DNA of 64,000 bases from Ideonella aquatica (GTDB lineage Bacteria > Pseudomonadota > Gammaproteobacteria > Burkholderiales > Burkholderiaceae_C), in NCBI RefSeq assembly GCF_018069755.1, contig NZ_JAGQDE010000002.1, positions 399,124 to 463,123 on the forward strand, given 5' to 3'. Positions 50,801 through 61,014 of this stretch are shown here, one piece after another. The position numbers were made by a program, and so were the translations under genes. Position 1 is the first letter of the stretch; every line of letters begins with the position of its first letter. Under the pieces are notes generated by a model that was not told the origin of the DNA, did not search any database, and saw only the letters and a list, made by a program, of their open reading frames with translations.

Positions 50801-51127
50801 CTTGAGCTGGTCGTCGGCACGGCCGGGCAGCTCGGCCCAGACCTGGGCCTCCAGCAGGGCCAGTGGCTCGATCAGGGCCCGGATGGCGGGATCGTCCTTG
50901 TGGCTTCTGGCCTGCTCGGCCAGGCTGGACAGGCGCTGGTACTGGTCGCTGAGGCGGTCGAAGCTGGCCTTGTCCAGCTTGTGCAGGTCCTTCAGGCCCT
51001 TGGCGATCTGCTCGTTGTGCGTGTAGAGCGCCTTGGAGTCGCCCACCAGACCCATGCCCAGCAATTGGCGCGCCTTGTCGCACCAGTCGCGGGCCTGGCG
51101 GATCTTGTCGTCGTCGGTGTCGCTCAT
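47900..51127 (-). CDS. Large helical protein with toxin-like C-terminal domain (putative effector)
   Basis: 1,075 residues from the ATG at 51127, which has AGGAG six bases upstream; the open frame beyond it is not coding. About 870 residues are alpha-helical repeats of roughly 100 residues, each with a DYxxAxxxLxxL helix (for example DYADANRTLSTLLEHI, DYVAAVGLLDTLSNRL). There is no signal peptide. The final ~210 residues change character: GHSMARHGPPPDI, LITRITTGIAPDGHEARS, FDDPASWLETRDKAIEEA, then beta-rich sequence to WIIVTQYPITEDWDP. His-Gly, T-G-x-x-PDG and F-x(5)-W blocks like this recur at the C-termini of polymorphic toxins as I recall them. With the small downstream gene it looks like an effector/immunity pair. 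Confidence 0.7.
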   Translation of the reverse strand: MSDTDDDKIRQARDWCDKARQLLGMGLVGDSKALYTHNEQIAKGLKDLHKLDKASFDRLSDQYQRLSSLAEQARSHKDDPAIRALIEPLALLEAQVWAELPGRADDQLKAQQQLFKCLQTRGASLLKALTPLPEPLATQFTQLKPAGSTTQDYADANRTLSTLLEHIERAQPALVLAQQDLAEAVKQRRQQLKAARGRIGEAAGKTLLQQLIALEQQAPALRYADLVQALTLKVQALTEPIQAATDLGQARRLADGERAQVAQRLKAVNAELDAASRELLLKRLQTIDTALGQASLASEVQTQRKQLETLDDAVTAAIAFARERDAIHMAITIYVQLEDPGQAVTLNGQCDLALQAAAADVKNGDWVAARGKLANFRAALGGAPAQAKLDEVVAYTRRMARFVADDEARLRQVKAEQVTPGHNQLDVEYSNARKKGSTDKDYVAAVGLLDTLSNRLVEMQAYAALKRQVLVLKSDPAIYQPPDKQLIDTALQQGDSKALSQDWGPAKLALSTLLGSKPLFTDGADYGRALAEIKRSYDPLQQLYGTTAIGLRLKTDYDAAVNLAASQKHKDAAQALQALKLVLTPASSYLAQAGALAQRLDQGRGAIKLALLQPAADKAGVEAKYDEALTLLGHLTQLLDALDAYDQRRAQLLQLRGGIPGTELARLQALDDVLEAAAKTAKTATEDTAQAAAQRFKQATEQLDDVALMADFAALDQALQGYQVELARVEKSYARVHPRLAPVKAQERLADELAAAKLPAQTRNDFAQSLQLLTTLATTIDEARSYIDAREQALAVKKQLAAIAAKVPGQAGAIYTPLDANAIEQRLTDADKDAQAARYKEAGTRYRQLLNDCRAMCITAAKAVDASSHGRGHSMARHGPPPDIGEPQLITRITTGIAPDGHEARSASASQFDDPASWLETRDKAIEEATASSAGGFVPNATELDFGRATEYEINIEHPKPIDTAVLGLKELPKLDTTKGRLGGAGIYESHTKVQGLTRTKTIFRFVLFDPQKLYVDNIKQLDAHFKPSEWMSTYNGRIFNGTTISKYVGEWIIVTQYPITEDWDPETGSYTKPM

Positions 51128-51236
51128 CAGCCACTCCTGGTGTGGCAGCCAGCGCGTCTGGCCCCTCGGCGGATCGGCGGATGTTGCCACCGGACGGGGG
51201 GCTCCACAAGGCAGCGCAGCCCTACACTCGGCGGCC

Positions 51237-52223
51237 ATGCCCACGTCCCTGAAGACGCTCGAGGCCTTCAGCGCCGCCGTCCTCGCCCTTGACCAGCTCC
51301 CTCCCAGCGCGTCACCCGCGCGCCTGATGGCCGAGGGCATGGCGGCGCTGCGGCAGCTGCTGCCCTTTGACGCCGCCTGGTGGGGTGAGTGCTCCGGCGG
51401 CATGGACGGTTTGGCGCCGCGCAACTGGCTGAGCGGGCGGCTGAACCTGGGGGCCGACTTTGCGCGCGAGTGGAACCGCATCGGGGCGGTCGATCGCTTT
51501 GCGGCGGCGTCGATGCAGCAACTCGATGCCGCCGTGTGGTCCAGCGGCTATGCCGACCCCGAGCCGGCGGTGGAGGCCTTTGCCACGCGCCACGATCTGT
51601 TCCATGCCATGGCCATCACCCGCGCGCTGCCGGGCAGCGGGCTGATGCATTTCATCTCGCTGTACCGCGGCCAGCATGCGCCGGCCTTTGATGCGGCGCA
51701 GCGGCGGGTGTTCGAGCTGTTCAGCGCCCACCTGATGCAGCGCTGGAGCCGGCGCGTGACCGCGCTGCTGGGGCAGTCACGCGTGGGGGCTGATGCGCAT
51801 GCGCTGGTGGATGCGGCGGGCGAGTTCGTCTACCTGGATGCGCGGCTGGGCCTGTGGCTGCGCGAGCGCTTTCCGGCCTGGCAGGGCGCGCAACTGCCGG
51901 CCGAGCTGCTGCCCGGTCTGCGCTCGGGCGCCACGGCCCTGAGTGTGGGGCGGCGCCGGCTGTCGCTGCAGCGCTGCGGCGAGCTGTGGCTGCTGGGCCT
52001 GGCGCCGCAGCGCCGCGCGCCGCTGCTGCCGCCGCGCGAGCTGGGCGTGGCGCTGCTGTATGCGCATGGCCACACCCACAAGCAGATCGCCCGCGAGCTG
52101 GGCCTGTCGCCCAGCACCGTGCGCACCTACCTGCGCGATGCCTACCAGCGCCTGGGCGTCAGCACCAAGGCGGCGCTGGCGCGGCGGCTGGAGGGTCAGT
52201 CGCTGCCGGCGCCCAAGTCTTGA
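51237..52223 (+). CDS. LuxR-type regulator with GAF-like sensor domain
   Basis: 328 residues from the ATG at 51237. The C-terminal helix-turn-helix is LuxR/FixJ-like (GHTHKQIARELGLSPSTVRT, then YLRDAYQRLGVSTKAALARR). The N-terminal 230 residues resemble a GAF/PAS-type sensor (LPFDAAWWGECSGG) and do not match autoinducer domains. A TACACT hexamer ends 8 bases before the ATG. It is divergent from the putative effector and directly upstream of the amidohydrolase, so it may regulate either, most likely the latter. Confidence 0.85.
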   Translation: MPTSLKTLEAFSAAVLALDQLPPSASPARLMAEGMAALRQLLPFDAAWWGECSGGMDGLAPRNWLSGRLNLGADFAREWNRIGAVDRFAAASMQQLDAAVWSSGYADPEPAVEAFATRHDLFHAMAITRALPGSGLMHFISLYRGQHAPAFDAAQRRVFELFSAHLMQRWSRRVTALLGQSRVGADAHALVDAAGEFVYLDARLGLWLRERFPAWQGAQLPAELLPGLRSGATALSVGRRRLSLQRCGELWLLGLAPQRRAPLLPPRELGVALLYAHGHTHKQIARELGLSPSTVRTYLRDAYQRLGVSTKAALARRLEGQSLPAPKS

Positions 52224-52246
52224 CCCTCCTCAATTGAGGAGGTCAA
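52220..52246 (+). promoter_or_regulatory. Long palindrome between the LuxR-type gene and the amidohydrolase
   Basis: A 16-base perfect palindrome CTCCTCAATTGAGGAG is flanked by TTGAC and GTCAA arms, with one unpaired C on the left. It includes the LuxR gene's TGA stop and lies about 55 bases before the amidohydrolase ATG. There is no T-run, so a terminator is unlikely; the two-fold symmetry around AATT fits a dimeric regulator site. Confidence 0.6.
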
Positions 52247-52301
52247 CGCAGGCGCTGCCTGCCTACCGTTGCCAGGCCATGTCTGGAGCAACGGAGGAGC
52301 A

Positions 52302-54260
52302 ATGACATCGAGCAAGACGATCGCGGCCATCGCCGCGCTGGCCGTGGTGGCCGCGCTGGCGGCCGGCTGCAGTGGCGGCGGCGGTGAAGCGCCGGCCGAC
52401 CTGGTGCTGCGCAGCGGCAAGGTGGTCACCATGGATGACGGCCGGCGCGTGGCGCAGGCGGTGGCGGTGCGCGATGGGCGCATCGTGCTGGTCGGCAGCG
52501 ATGCCGAGGTGATGCCGCATGTCGGCCAGAAGACCCAGGTGGTGGACCTGGGTGGGCGCATGCTGATGCCCGGCTTCATCGATGCCCACCTGCACGCGCT
52601 GGCCGGCGGGCGCGCGCTGCTGCTGTGTGACCTGGCCTATGCGCCGCTCACGCGCAGCCAGTTGGCCGCCAGGTTGCAGGCCTGCGTGGATGCCACGCCC
52701 GAGGCCGGCGCCGATGTCTGGCTGGAGGCGGTCAACTGGGACCGCCAGTCCACGTCGTCGCTCGATGCCGACCCCACCCGCGCGCTGCTCGATGGCCTGA
52801 CCACGACGCGGCCGATCGCCGTGACCTCGTCGGACTTCCACACCGTGCTGGCCAACTCGCGCGCGCTGGCGCTGGCGGGTGTGAGCGTCGCCACGCCCGA
52901 CCCGGCCGGCGGCCGCTTCCTGCGTGACGGTTCGGGCGCACCCACCGGCATCTGCGAGGACGCCGCCGGCTTTCAGCTCAAGGCCGCCATCCCGCCCGAC
53001 AGCGAGGCCGACCAGCTCAAGCAGGGCCGTGCTGCCCTGGCGGCGCTGCGCGAGCAGGGCATCACCAGCTTCATGGACGCGGCCGCAGGCGAGCCGCACC
53101 TGCGCGTGTTCCAGTCGCTGCGCAGCAGCGGCGAGCTGACCGCGCGCGTGCAACTGGCCCTGAACCTGGACCCGGCCGAAGCCATCGCCAACCCCGCGCA
53201 AGCGATCGCCGAGGCCCAGGCGCTGGCCCAGAGCACCGCCCGCACGGTGGACACGCCGGCCCCGGCGGTGCGCGCCCGCTGGGTCAAGGCCTTTGTGGAC
53301 GGCGTGGTGAATGCGCCGGCCGACACCGGCGCCATGCTCAGCCCCTACCTGCGCAATGCCGGCACCGACGCCGCGCCGCGCTGGGTGCCCGGCAGCAACC
53401 TGGGCCAGCTCTACTACGACAGTGCCACGCTGCAGGCCCTGCTGGGTGCGGCGGCCGATGCCGGTCTGGACCTGCACTTTCACGCCACCGGCGACCGCGC
53501 GGTACGCACGGCGCTGGACAGCGTGAGCGCGGTGCGCCAGGCCCGCCCCGGTCTGGACATGCGCCCGGCGATCGCGCACAACGAGACCGTGGCCGTTGCC
53601 GACTACCCGCGCTTTGCGGCGCTGGACGTGATGGCCACCATGTCCTTCCAGTGGGCGCAGCGCGCGCCGTACTCGATCGGTGACACCGAGAACCACCTGG
53701 GGCCCGAGCGCTTCGCCCGCATGGAGCCCTCGGGCAGCCTGCGCCGTGCCGGCGCCCGCGTGGTGCATGGCAGCGACTGGCCGATCGACCCGTTCGACAC
53801 CTTCCTGGCGCTGAAGATCGGCGTGACCCGCTCGGGCGACCCCACCAACCCGCACAGCGCTGCCTTCATCGCGCCGGTGTTCGAAGGGCCGATCAACGCC
53901 GACCCGGGCCTGTCGCGTGACGACGTGCTGGCCGCGATCACCCGCCACGCCGCGCACCAGCTGCGCATGGAGCAGCAGCTGGGCACGATCGAGGTGGGCA
54001 AGCTGGCCGACCTGATCGTGCTGGAGAAGGACTTCCTCACCGTGCCCGACGAGGCCCTGGGCCGCAACCGTGTGCTGCTGACCGTGGTCGGCGGTCAGCC
54101 GGTCTTTGCCACCGGCGTCTTCGATAGCCTGGTGGCGGGCCAGCGCCAGCAGCTCAATGCCCGCGCCAAGGTGCTCAGCGCCCGCGGCTCGGCCGGCCAT
54201 GTGATCCCGTCCACCGTGCCCGGCGCGCCGCACGGGCATGGCGATGGGCACAACCACTGA
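52302..54260 (+). CDS. Lipoprotein amidohydrolase (YtcJ-like, Amidohydro_3)
   Basis: 652 residues from the ATG at 52302. A lipoprotein signal ends in LAAGC (Cys about 23). The metal-dependent TIM barrel has the H-x-H motif in GFIDAHLHALAGG, HFHATGDRAV, AIAHNETVAV and the aspartate in VVHGSDWPIDPFD. C-terminal features are VGKLADLIVLEKDFL and a histidine-rich end (PHGHGDGHNH), possibly metal-binding. YtcJ-type enzymes hydrolyse N-acyl or amide bonds, but substrates are rarely known; here it would act outside the inner membrane. It follows the LuxR-type gene and the palindrome. Confidence 0.9.
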   Translation: MTSSKTIAAIAALAVVAALAAGCSGGGGEAPADLVLRSGKVVTMDDGRRVAQAVAVRDGRIVLVGSDAEVMPHVGQKTQVVDLGGRMLMPGFIDAHLHALAGGRALLLCDLAYAPLTRSQLAARLQACVDATPEAGADVWLEAVNWDRQSTSSLDADPTRALLDGLTTTRPIAVTSSDFHTVLANSRALALAGVSVATPDPAGGRFLRDGSGAPTGICEDAAGFQLKAAIPPDSEADQLKQGRAALAALREQGITSFMDAAAGEPHLRVFQSLRSSGELTARVQLALNLDPAEAIANPAQAIAEAQALAQSTARTVDTPAPAVRARWVKAFVDGVVNAPADTGAMLSPYLRNAGTDAAPRWVPGSNLGQLYYDSATLQALLGAAADAGLDLHFHATGDRAVRTALDSVSAVRQARPGLDMRPAIAHNETVAVADYPRFAALDVMATMSFQWAQRAPYSIGDTENHLGPERFARMEPSGSLRRAGARVVHGSDWPIDPFDTFLALKIGVTRSGDPTNPHSAAFIAPVFEGPINADPGLSRDDVLAAITRHAAHQLRMEQQLGTIEVGKLADLIVLEKDFLTVPDEALGRNRVLLTVVGGQPVFATGVFDSLVAGQRQQLNARAKVLSARGSAGHVIPSTVPGAPHGHGDGHNH

Positions 54261-54266
54261 GCTCGC

Positions 54267-57035
<2,769 letters not shown>

Positions 57036-57127
57036 GCGGGCGATGGTAGCGCCCGGTCATCTGGCCGCAGGTCTGTGCAACCGGTTGCTGGTCACTGCGG
57101 TGTCCCCTGGATGTGGGGGGTGAGGGG

Positions 57128-57901
57128 TCAGCAGGTGATCGGTGTCAGGCGGTTCAGGCCGGCCAGGTCGCGGCAGAAGAAGTCATCGGCGAGGTAGATG
57201 CGGTCGTACTGGCGCACGTCGTAGTGCACCCAGGTGGGAGCGATGTCCGGCGGCTCCAGCGACTTGCGATTGCGCGCCGCCCAGCCCACCTGGGCGTTGG
57301 ACAGCTCGACGATGCGACCGCGCACCGCATTGCACTTCTCGGCGTCGTCGCGCTTGCTCTCGCCGGGCTGGAGCGCGATGTCCAGGTCCACCGCCTTGCC
57401 GCGGTGGTTGGTGGTGGTGCGGCCGCGCTGCTGGTTGTCGATGCTGCAGCGGTAGCCCGAGCTGAAGCTGAAGCGGTGCTCGGGCAGGTCGTGGAACACC
57501 GCGCGCACCGCCCACAGCAGCAGGCGGTGGATGCCGGGGTACTCGTAGTGGTTGAACTGTTCGCGGCCCTCGCCACCGGGCACATAGGTGTCACGAAAGC
57601 GCCCATTGCCAAAGCCGCTGCAGTGGCCGCAGGGGCAGCGCAGGGCCTCGAAGTCGATCGGGTACTTTTGCGCGAAGGCATCGATCGCCTCGAAGGTGGC
57701 GCGGTCCACCACACGGGTGGGCTGGGCCATGCCCATCACGTCCTGCTGGAACTTCTGCACCTGCAGCTCGGTACCCGAGCCGAAATCGCCATCGGGCAGC
57801 GTGCCGCGAAAGCCGGCCAGGCGGATCTGCAACTCCACCACGTCGGGCCCGTTCATGTCCTTGCGCAGCACGCGGCTGCCGTACTCGTTGGCCATGGTCA
57901 T
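57128..57901 (-). CDS. Peptidoglycan-binding M15-like peptidase
   Basis: 257 residues; the start is the ATG at 57901 or the ATG two codons later (57895). An N-terminal peptidoglycan-binding repeat (VVELQIRLAGFRGTLPDGDF, then GSGTELQVQKFQQDV) precedes a domain with the zinc-ligand pattern of D-Ala-D-Ala carboxypeptidase-like enzymes: FSSGYRCSIDNQQRG, NHRGKAVDLDIAL and WVHYDVRQYD. There is no signal peptide, as for endolysins or secreted effectors. It lies 71 bases downstream of the SLOG-like gene on the same strand. It should cut peptide stems in peptidoglycan if exported. Confidence 0.78.
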   Translation of the reverse strand: MTMANEYGSRVLRKDMNGPDVVELQIRLAGFRGTLPDGDFGSGTELQVQKFQQDVMGMAQPTRVVDRATFEAIDAFAQKYPIDFEALRCPCGHCSGFGNGRFRDTYVPGGEGREQFNHYEYPGIHRLLLWAVRAVFHDLPEHRFSFSSGYRCSIDNQQRGRTTTNHRGKAVDLDIALQPGESKRDDAEKCNAVRGRIVELSNAQVGWAARNRKSLEPPDIAPTWVHYDVRQYDRIYLADDFFCRDLAGLNRLTPITC

Positions 57902-57972
57902 CTTTCAGCAAAGGGCAGGGCCCGAAGGTAGCACCGGGCAGCCCGGCGGCGTGGGCGCGCCGGCCTGGCAGC

Positions 57973-58875
57973 CTAGGGATGCCGGACGCGCTGCAGCCGA
58001 CCCTGCAGGCCCAGCCGACCCAGGCCCAGCGACACCAGGGCCGCCACCTCCCCGGGCCGGTGGGTCATCGCCAGGCGCAGGTTCTCTTCGGCGTCCAGGC
58101 CGTTGTCCAGCCCCTGCAGTCCGGCATCGCGGGCAGCCAGTTCGGCGGTCAGCTGGTCAAGGCCGGGCAGCTCGGCCGGCCGGCCGCCAGCACACAGCAC
58201 GGCGCAGCGCGGGTCCAGGCGCGCGGCGATGTCCAGCGTGGCGCCGCCCATGCCGGCGGCCAGAAAGACCGGCTGTCCGGCCTGCAGGGCGAGCAGCGTT
58301 TCCTCGACGATGCCCGGCATCCGGCCGCTGTAGTCGCGCCGCCGACCGCCCACCACCAGGCGCGCGCTGCACTGGGTGGCCAGGTAGCAGCGCAGCCGGG
58401 TCATCTCCTGCTGGTGATAGGCCGCCTCGGCGTCGCCCTGGCCCGCCTCGTCGCGGTCGGCCAGCGGATCGGCCAGCGGTTGGCCCTGGGCGTCCAGGCA
58501 GCGCAGCTCGCCGTACAGGCCCAGCTGGCGCCGCGCCTGGCGCAGCTCGTCCAGGCTGTTGCGCCGGTGCACCGTCCAGGCCAGGCAGACCAGCAACTCG
58601 GGCAGGGCGTCGCCGCCGTCCAGCACACCGGCCTGGGCGTAGCGGCTCAGCTCGTCCATCAGGAAGGCGGTGAAGCCGTCGGGCTTGATGTGGCCGCCGT
58701 AGGCCAGCGCGCCGCCACCCAGCAGCACCGTGCGGGCCAGCTCGCGCAGCACCAGCTGCTGGTGCATCAGCGTCAGGCCCAGGCGCGGCAGGTCCTCGCT
58801 GTCGCCGATCGACACGCCGATGCGCACGCCTTGCCAGGCGCGTGCGGGCAGCAGGGTGGCGGGGACGTCCGGCAT
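57973..58875 (-). CDS. SLOG-like (LOG/TRPM-type) nucleotide-sensor protein
   Basis: 300 residues. It begins with a Rossmann-like strand (VRIGVSIGDSEDLPRLG) and then ELARTVLLGGGALAYGGHIK with DGFTAFLMDEL, the glycine pattern of SLOG-superfamily proteins. A later block, RMPGIVEETLLALQAGQPVF, then LAAGMGGATLDIAARL, resembles the 'EE...PvflaGGfGGa' segment of LSDAT/SLOG proteins that bind nucleotide ligands. No membrane segment or effector domain is obvious. The ATG is 4 bases after the TIR gene's stop, so the two form an operon. In Thoeris, a SLOG domain senses the product of a TIR enzyme; a similar logic is inferred here. Confidence 0.6.
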   Translation of the reverse strand: MPDVPATLLPARAWQGVRIGVSIGDSEDLPRLGLTLMHQQLVLRELARTVLLGGGALAYGGHIKPDGFTAFLMDELSRYAQAGVLDGGDALPELLVCLAWTVHRRNSLDELRQARRQLGLYGELRCLDAQGQPLADPLADRDEAGQGDAEAAYHQQEMTRLRCYLATQCSARLVVGGRRRDYSGRMPGIVEETLLALQAGQPVFLAAGMGGATLDIAARLDPRCAVLCAGGRPAELPGLDQLTAELAARDAGLQGLDNGLDAEENLRLAMTHRPGEVAALVSLGLGRLGLQGRLQRVRHP

Positions 58876-58879
58876 GGTG

Positions 58880-60121
58880 TCAGGCGCCGCGCGCCGCCAG
58901 CAGCTTGGGCGTGCTCAGGTCCAGGCCGGCATGGCCGGCGCGGCGCACCAGGTCCTGCAGCACCGCGCGTTCCTCGCAGGCCAGCGGCGGATCGGGGTGC
59001 AGCACGCGCAGCTCGGCGCCCGGCGGCACCCGGGCCAGCAACTGGCTCAGCGTGCTGGGCTCGGGGGCCTGGGGCAGGAACTGGTAGCCGGCCAGCATCG
59101 GGTCGGCCGCGGCGCGCTCGGCCTGGCGCTGCCACAGCACGCTGTGCAACCAGGCATCGGCCAGCAGGTCCAGGGCCTGGCCGATCGCGGCGCGGTCCCA
59201 GGCGCCGTCGGCGCCGCGGCGCACCGGCAGGCGCGGCACATGGTCCATCAGGAAGGAGCCGCGCGCCTCGCCGCGCTGCAAGGCATCGAGCACCACCACC
59301 GGCATGCCGTGGCGCTTGGCGGTCAGCACCTCGCGCTGGCACCATTCGCGGCTGGCGTAAAGGTCGGTGCGCAGCGCCAGCAGGGCGCTGCTGGCCGCGT
59401 GCCGCCGCAGCGCCTGGTCCCAGTCGGCGCCGGGCTGCAGGTCCTGGGCATCGTAGAAACTGCCGATGCGGGTGCCGCCCAGCACCTCGCGCACCGTGTC
59501 GACCAGCGAGGCCACGGCCTCGTCCGGGCCACTCATGCGCTTGGTGTGGCTGATGAAAACGCGCAGCGCCGGTCCGCCGGCCGGGTGCAGCCAGCGCGCC
59601 AGCGCCTGCGACAGGTCGCGGCGCAGCACCGCCACCGGCGGCGGGCCGGCCGCGGCGCTGCTCTCGGCCAGCGGGTCGGTGGCGCCCAGGCACTGCAGTG
59701 GCGGCAGTGCTGTCGCCAGGGCCGATCGCGGGTCCAGCGGGTCCAGCGCCACCGGCAGCAGGGCCACCTGGTCGGGCCGCCGAGCGGCGCTCTCGACCGC
59801 CTCGCGCACCCAGCGCAGCCAGTCGCTGCCGGCGGGCTGGCAAGCGCGCATCAGCTCGTCACCCAGGAACAGCACCACGGCGATGGCCTGCGCCGGCGGT
59901 GGGTGGCCGGGGGGCAGGGCGGCGTCGGGCCAGGCGATCGGCCGCGGCGCGCTGCCAGGGGCCGACCAAGGGGCCGAGCGCTGGTAGAACTCCATCGTGC
60001 CGCCCAGCAGGCTGCCGTAGACGCCGTGGTGGAAGTGGTGGTCGAGCTCGGCAGCCAGGCGTGCCGCGGCGCGGTCACCCGGGTGCCAGGCGAGGTGGAC
60101 CTCCAGGATCGGCGCATGCAT
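58880..60121 (-). CDS. TIR-domain protein with N-terminal TIR-like/Rossmann domain
   Basis: 413 residues from the ATG at 60121, which is preceded by GAGGTG six bases away; a GTG three codons earlier is possible. The TIR domain spans about 187-285 (ALRVFISHTKRMSGPDEAVA, GSFYDAQDLQPGADW, LYASREWCQREVLTAK), with the expected catalytic glutamate at about E264. The N-terminal 180 residues look like a second, divergent flavodoxin/TIR-like domain (ILEVHLAWHPGDRAAARLAA, PIAWPDA, AIAVVLFLGDELM). No membrane segment. TIR proteins of bacteria cleave NAD+ or make cyclic ADP-ribose signals. It heads an operon with the SLOG-like gene and is divergent from the DUF3348 operon with 194 bases between. Confidence 0.82.
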   Translation of the reverse strand: MHAPILEVHLAWHPGDRAAARLAAELDHHFHHGVYGSLLGGTMEFYQRSAPWSAPGSAPRPIAWPDAALPPGHPPPAQAIAVVLFLGDELMRACQPAGSDWLRWVREAVESAARRPDQVALLPVALDPLDPRSALATALPPLQCLGATDPLAESSAAAGPPPVAVLRRDLSQALARWLHPAGGPALRVFISHTKRMSGPDEAVASLVDTVREVLGGTRIGSFYDAQDLQPGADWDQALRRHAASSALLALRTDLYASREWCQREVLTAKRHGMPVVVLDALQRGEARGSFLMDHVPRLPVRRGADGAWDRAAIGQALDLLADAWLHSVLWQRQAERAAADPMLAGYQFLPQAPEPSTLSQLLARVPPGAELRVLHPDPPLACEERAVLQDLVRRAGHAGLDLSTPKLLAARGA

Positions 60122-60274
60122 GTCAAGCACCTCGCCGGGGGCTGGGGCGCGGATGGCTGGCGCGGTCGCTGCTCACGCGGGTCCTCCGGCCGGGCGGGGG
60201 CCCGGCGCAGGGCAGGACGGTAGCACCTCACGGCGGCGCCGGCCAGCCAGGCCGGCGCCGGTCGGCCGGGCAGG

Positions 60275-60280
60275 TAGACT
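60275..60280 (+). promoter_or_regulatory. Possible -10 element (TAGACT) for the DUF3348 operon
   Basis: TAGACT occurs 35 bases before the DUF3348 ATG, after GC-rich inverted repeats (GCCGGCC, GGCCGGC types) that fill the divergent region 60230-60270. No clear -35 is present. Confidence 0.25.
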
Positions 60281-60315
60281 GCGCGGTTTTTCCTCGCCGA
60301 CACCGTCGCCCGGGC

Positions 60316-61014
60316 ATGGCCCACGCCACCACCCCCGTCCGCCCCGCTTCTGCCTCCCCCGACGCCGCCTCGGGCGGCGCGCTCACGGCCCTGCTGGAGC
60401 GGATGGACCTGATCCACGCCCCGGCGCGCGCGCCCTCGGTGATCGAGGGCCTGGGCCGCTGGCTGGGCTGGGCCGAGGCCGGACCGCTGTTCGACGCCTT
60501 GAACACCCCGGTGGCGGCGCCGGCCCCGCTGGCCCCCGAGGACCTGGACGCCGCCGAGCAGGACCTGGCCCAGGTGCGGCAGTGGCTGGAGCGCGCCGTG
60601 GCCGCCGAGCCCCAGACCCGCCGCGGCGCGCCGCCGCCCGATGTGGCCGAGTGCCGTCAGCGCTACGCAGCGCTGCAGCACCAGATGGCGCAGGCCTTGT
60701 CGGCACTGCGCCAGCGCCTGCGCCAGCGTCTGGCCGCGGCCGGCGGCGACGCGGCGCGCCTGGCGGCGGTCGATGCGCTGCTGGCCCGCGTGGTGGAAGC
60801 GCGCGAATCGCTGATCCTGGCCGCCTTGCCGGCCCAGCTGGAGCGCCGCGCCGAGCAGCGCCGCGGCCCCCACGCCGACCCTGACCCGAGCGGCCTGCAC
60901 ACCGACATGCGCGCGTTGCTGCAGGCCGAGCTGGCCCTGCGGCTGCAGCCGCTGCTGGGTCTGCTCGAAGCCCTGCGTGCCCGCAGGCCCGAACCTCTCA
61001 CGCCCGCCCGATGA
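60316..61014 (+). CDS. DUF3348-like helical protein
   Basis: 232 residues from the ATG at 60316, mostly alpha-helical and Ala/Arg/Leu-rich. The segment LLERMDLIHAPARAPSVIEG, then LGRWLGWAEAGPLFDALN fits DUF3348, which precedes DUF802 in Burkholderiales. It has no membrane segment. It overlaps the next gene by ATGA and is probably a cytoplasmic partner of the membrane motor-like protein. Assignment is from sequence pattern plus operon order. Confidence 0.75.
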   Translation: MAHATTPVRPASASPDAASGGALTALLERMDLIHAPARAPSVIEGLGRWLGWAEAGPLFDALNTPVAAPAPLAPEDLDAAEQDLAQVRQWLERAVAAEPQTRRGAPPPDVAECRQRYAALQHQMAQALSALRQRLRQRLAAAGGDAARLAAVDALLARVVEARESLILAALPAQLERRAEQRRGPHADPDPSGLHTDMRALLQAELALRLQPLLGLLEALRARRPEPLTPAR

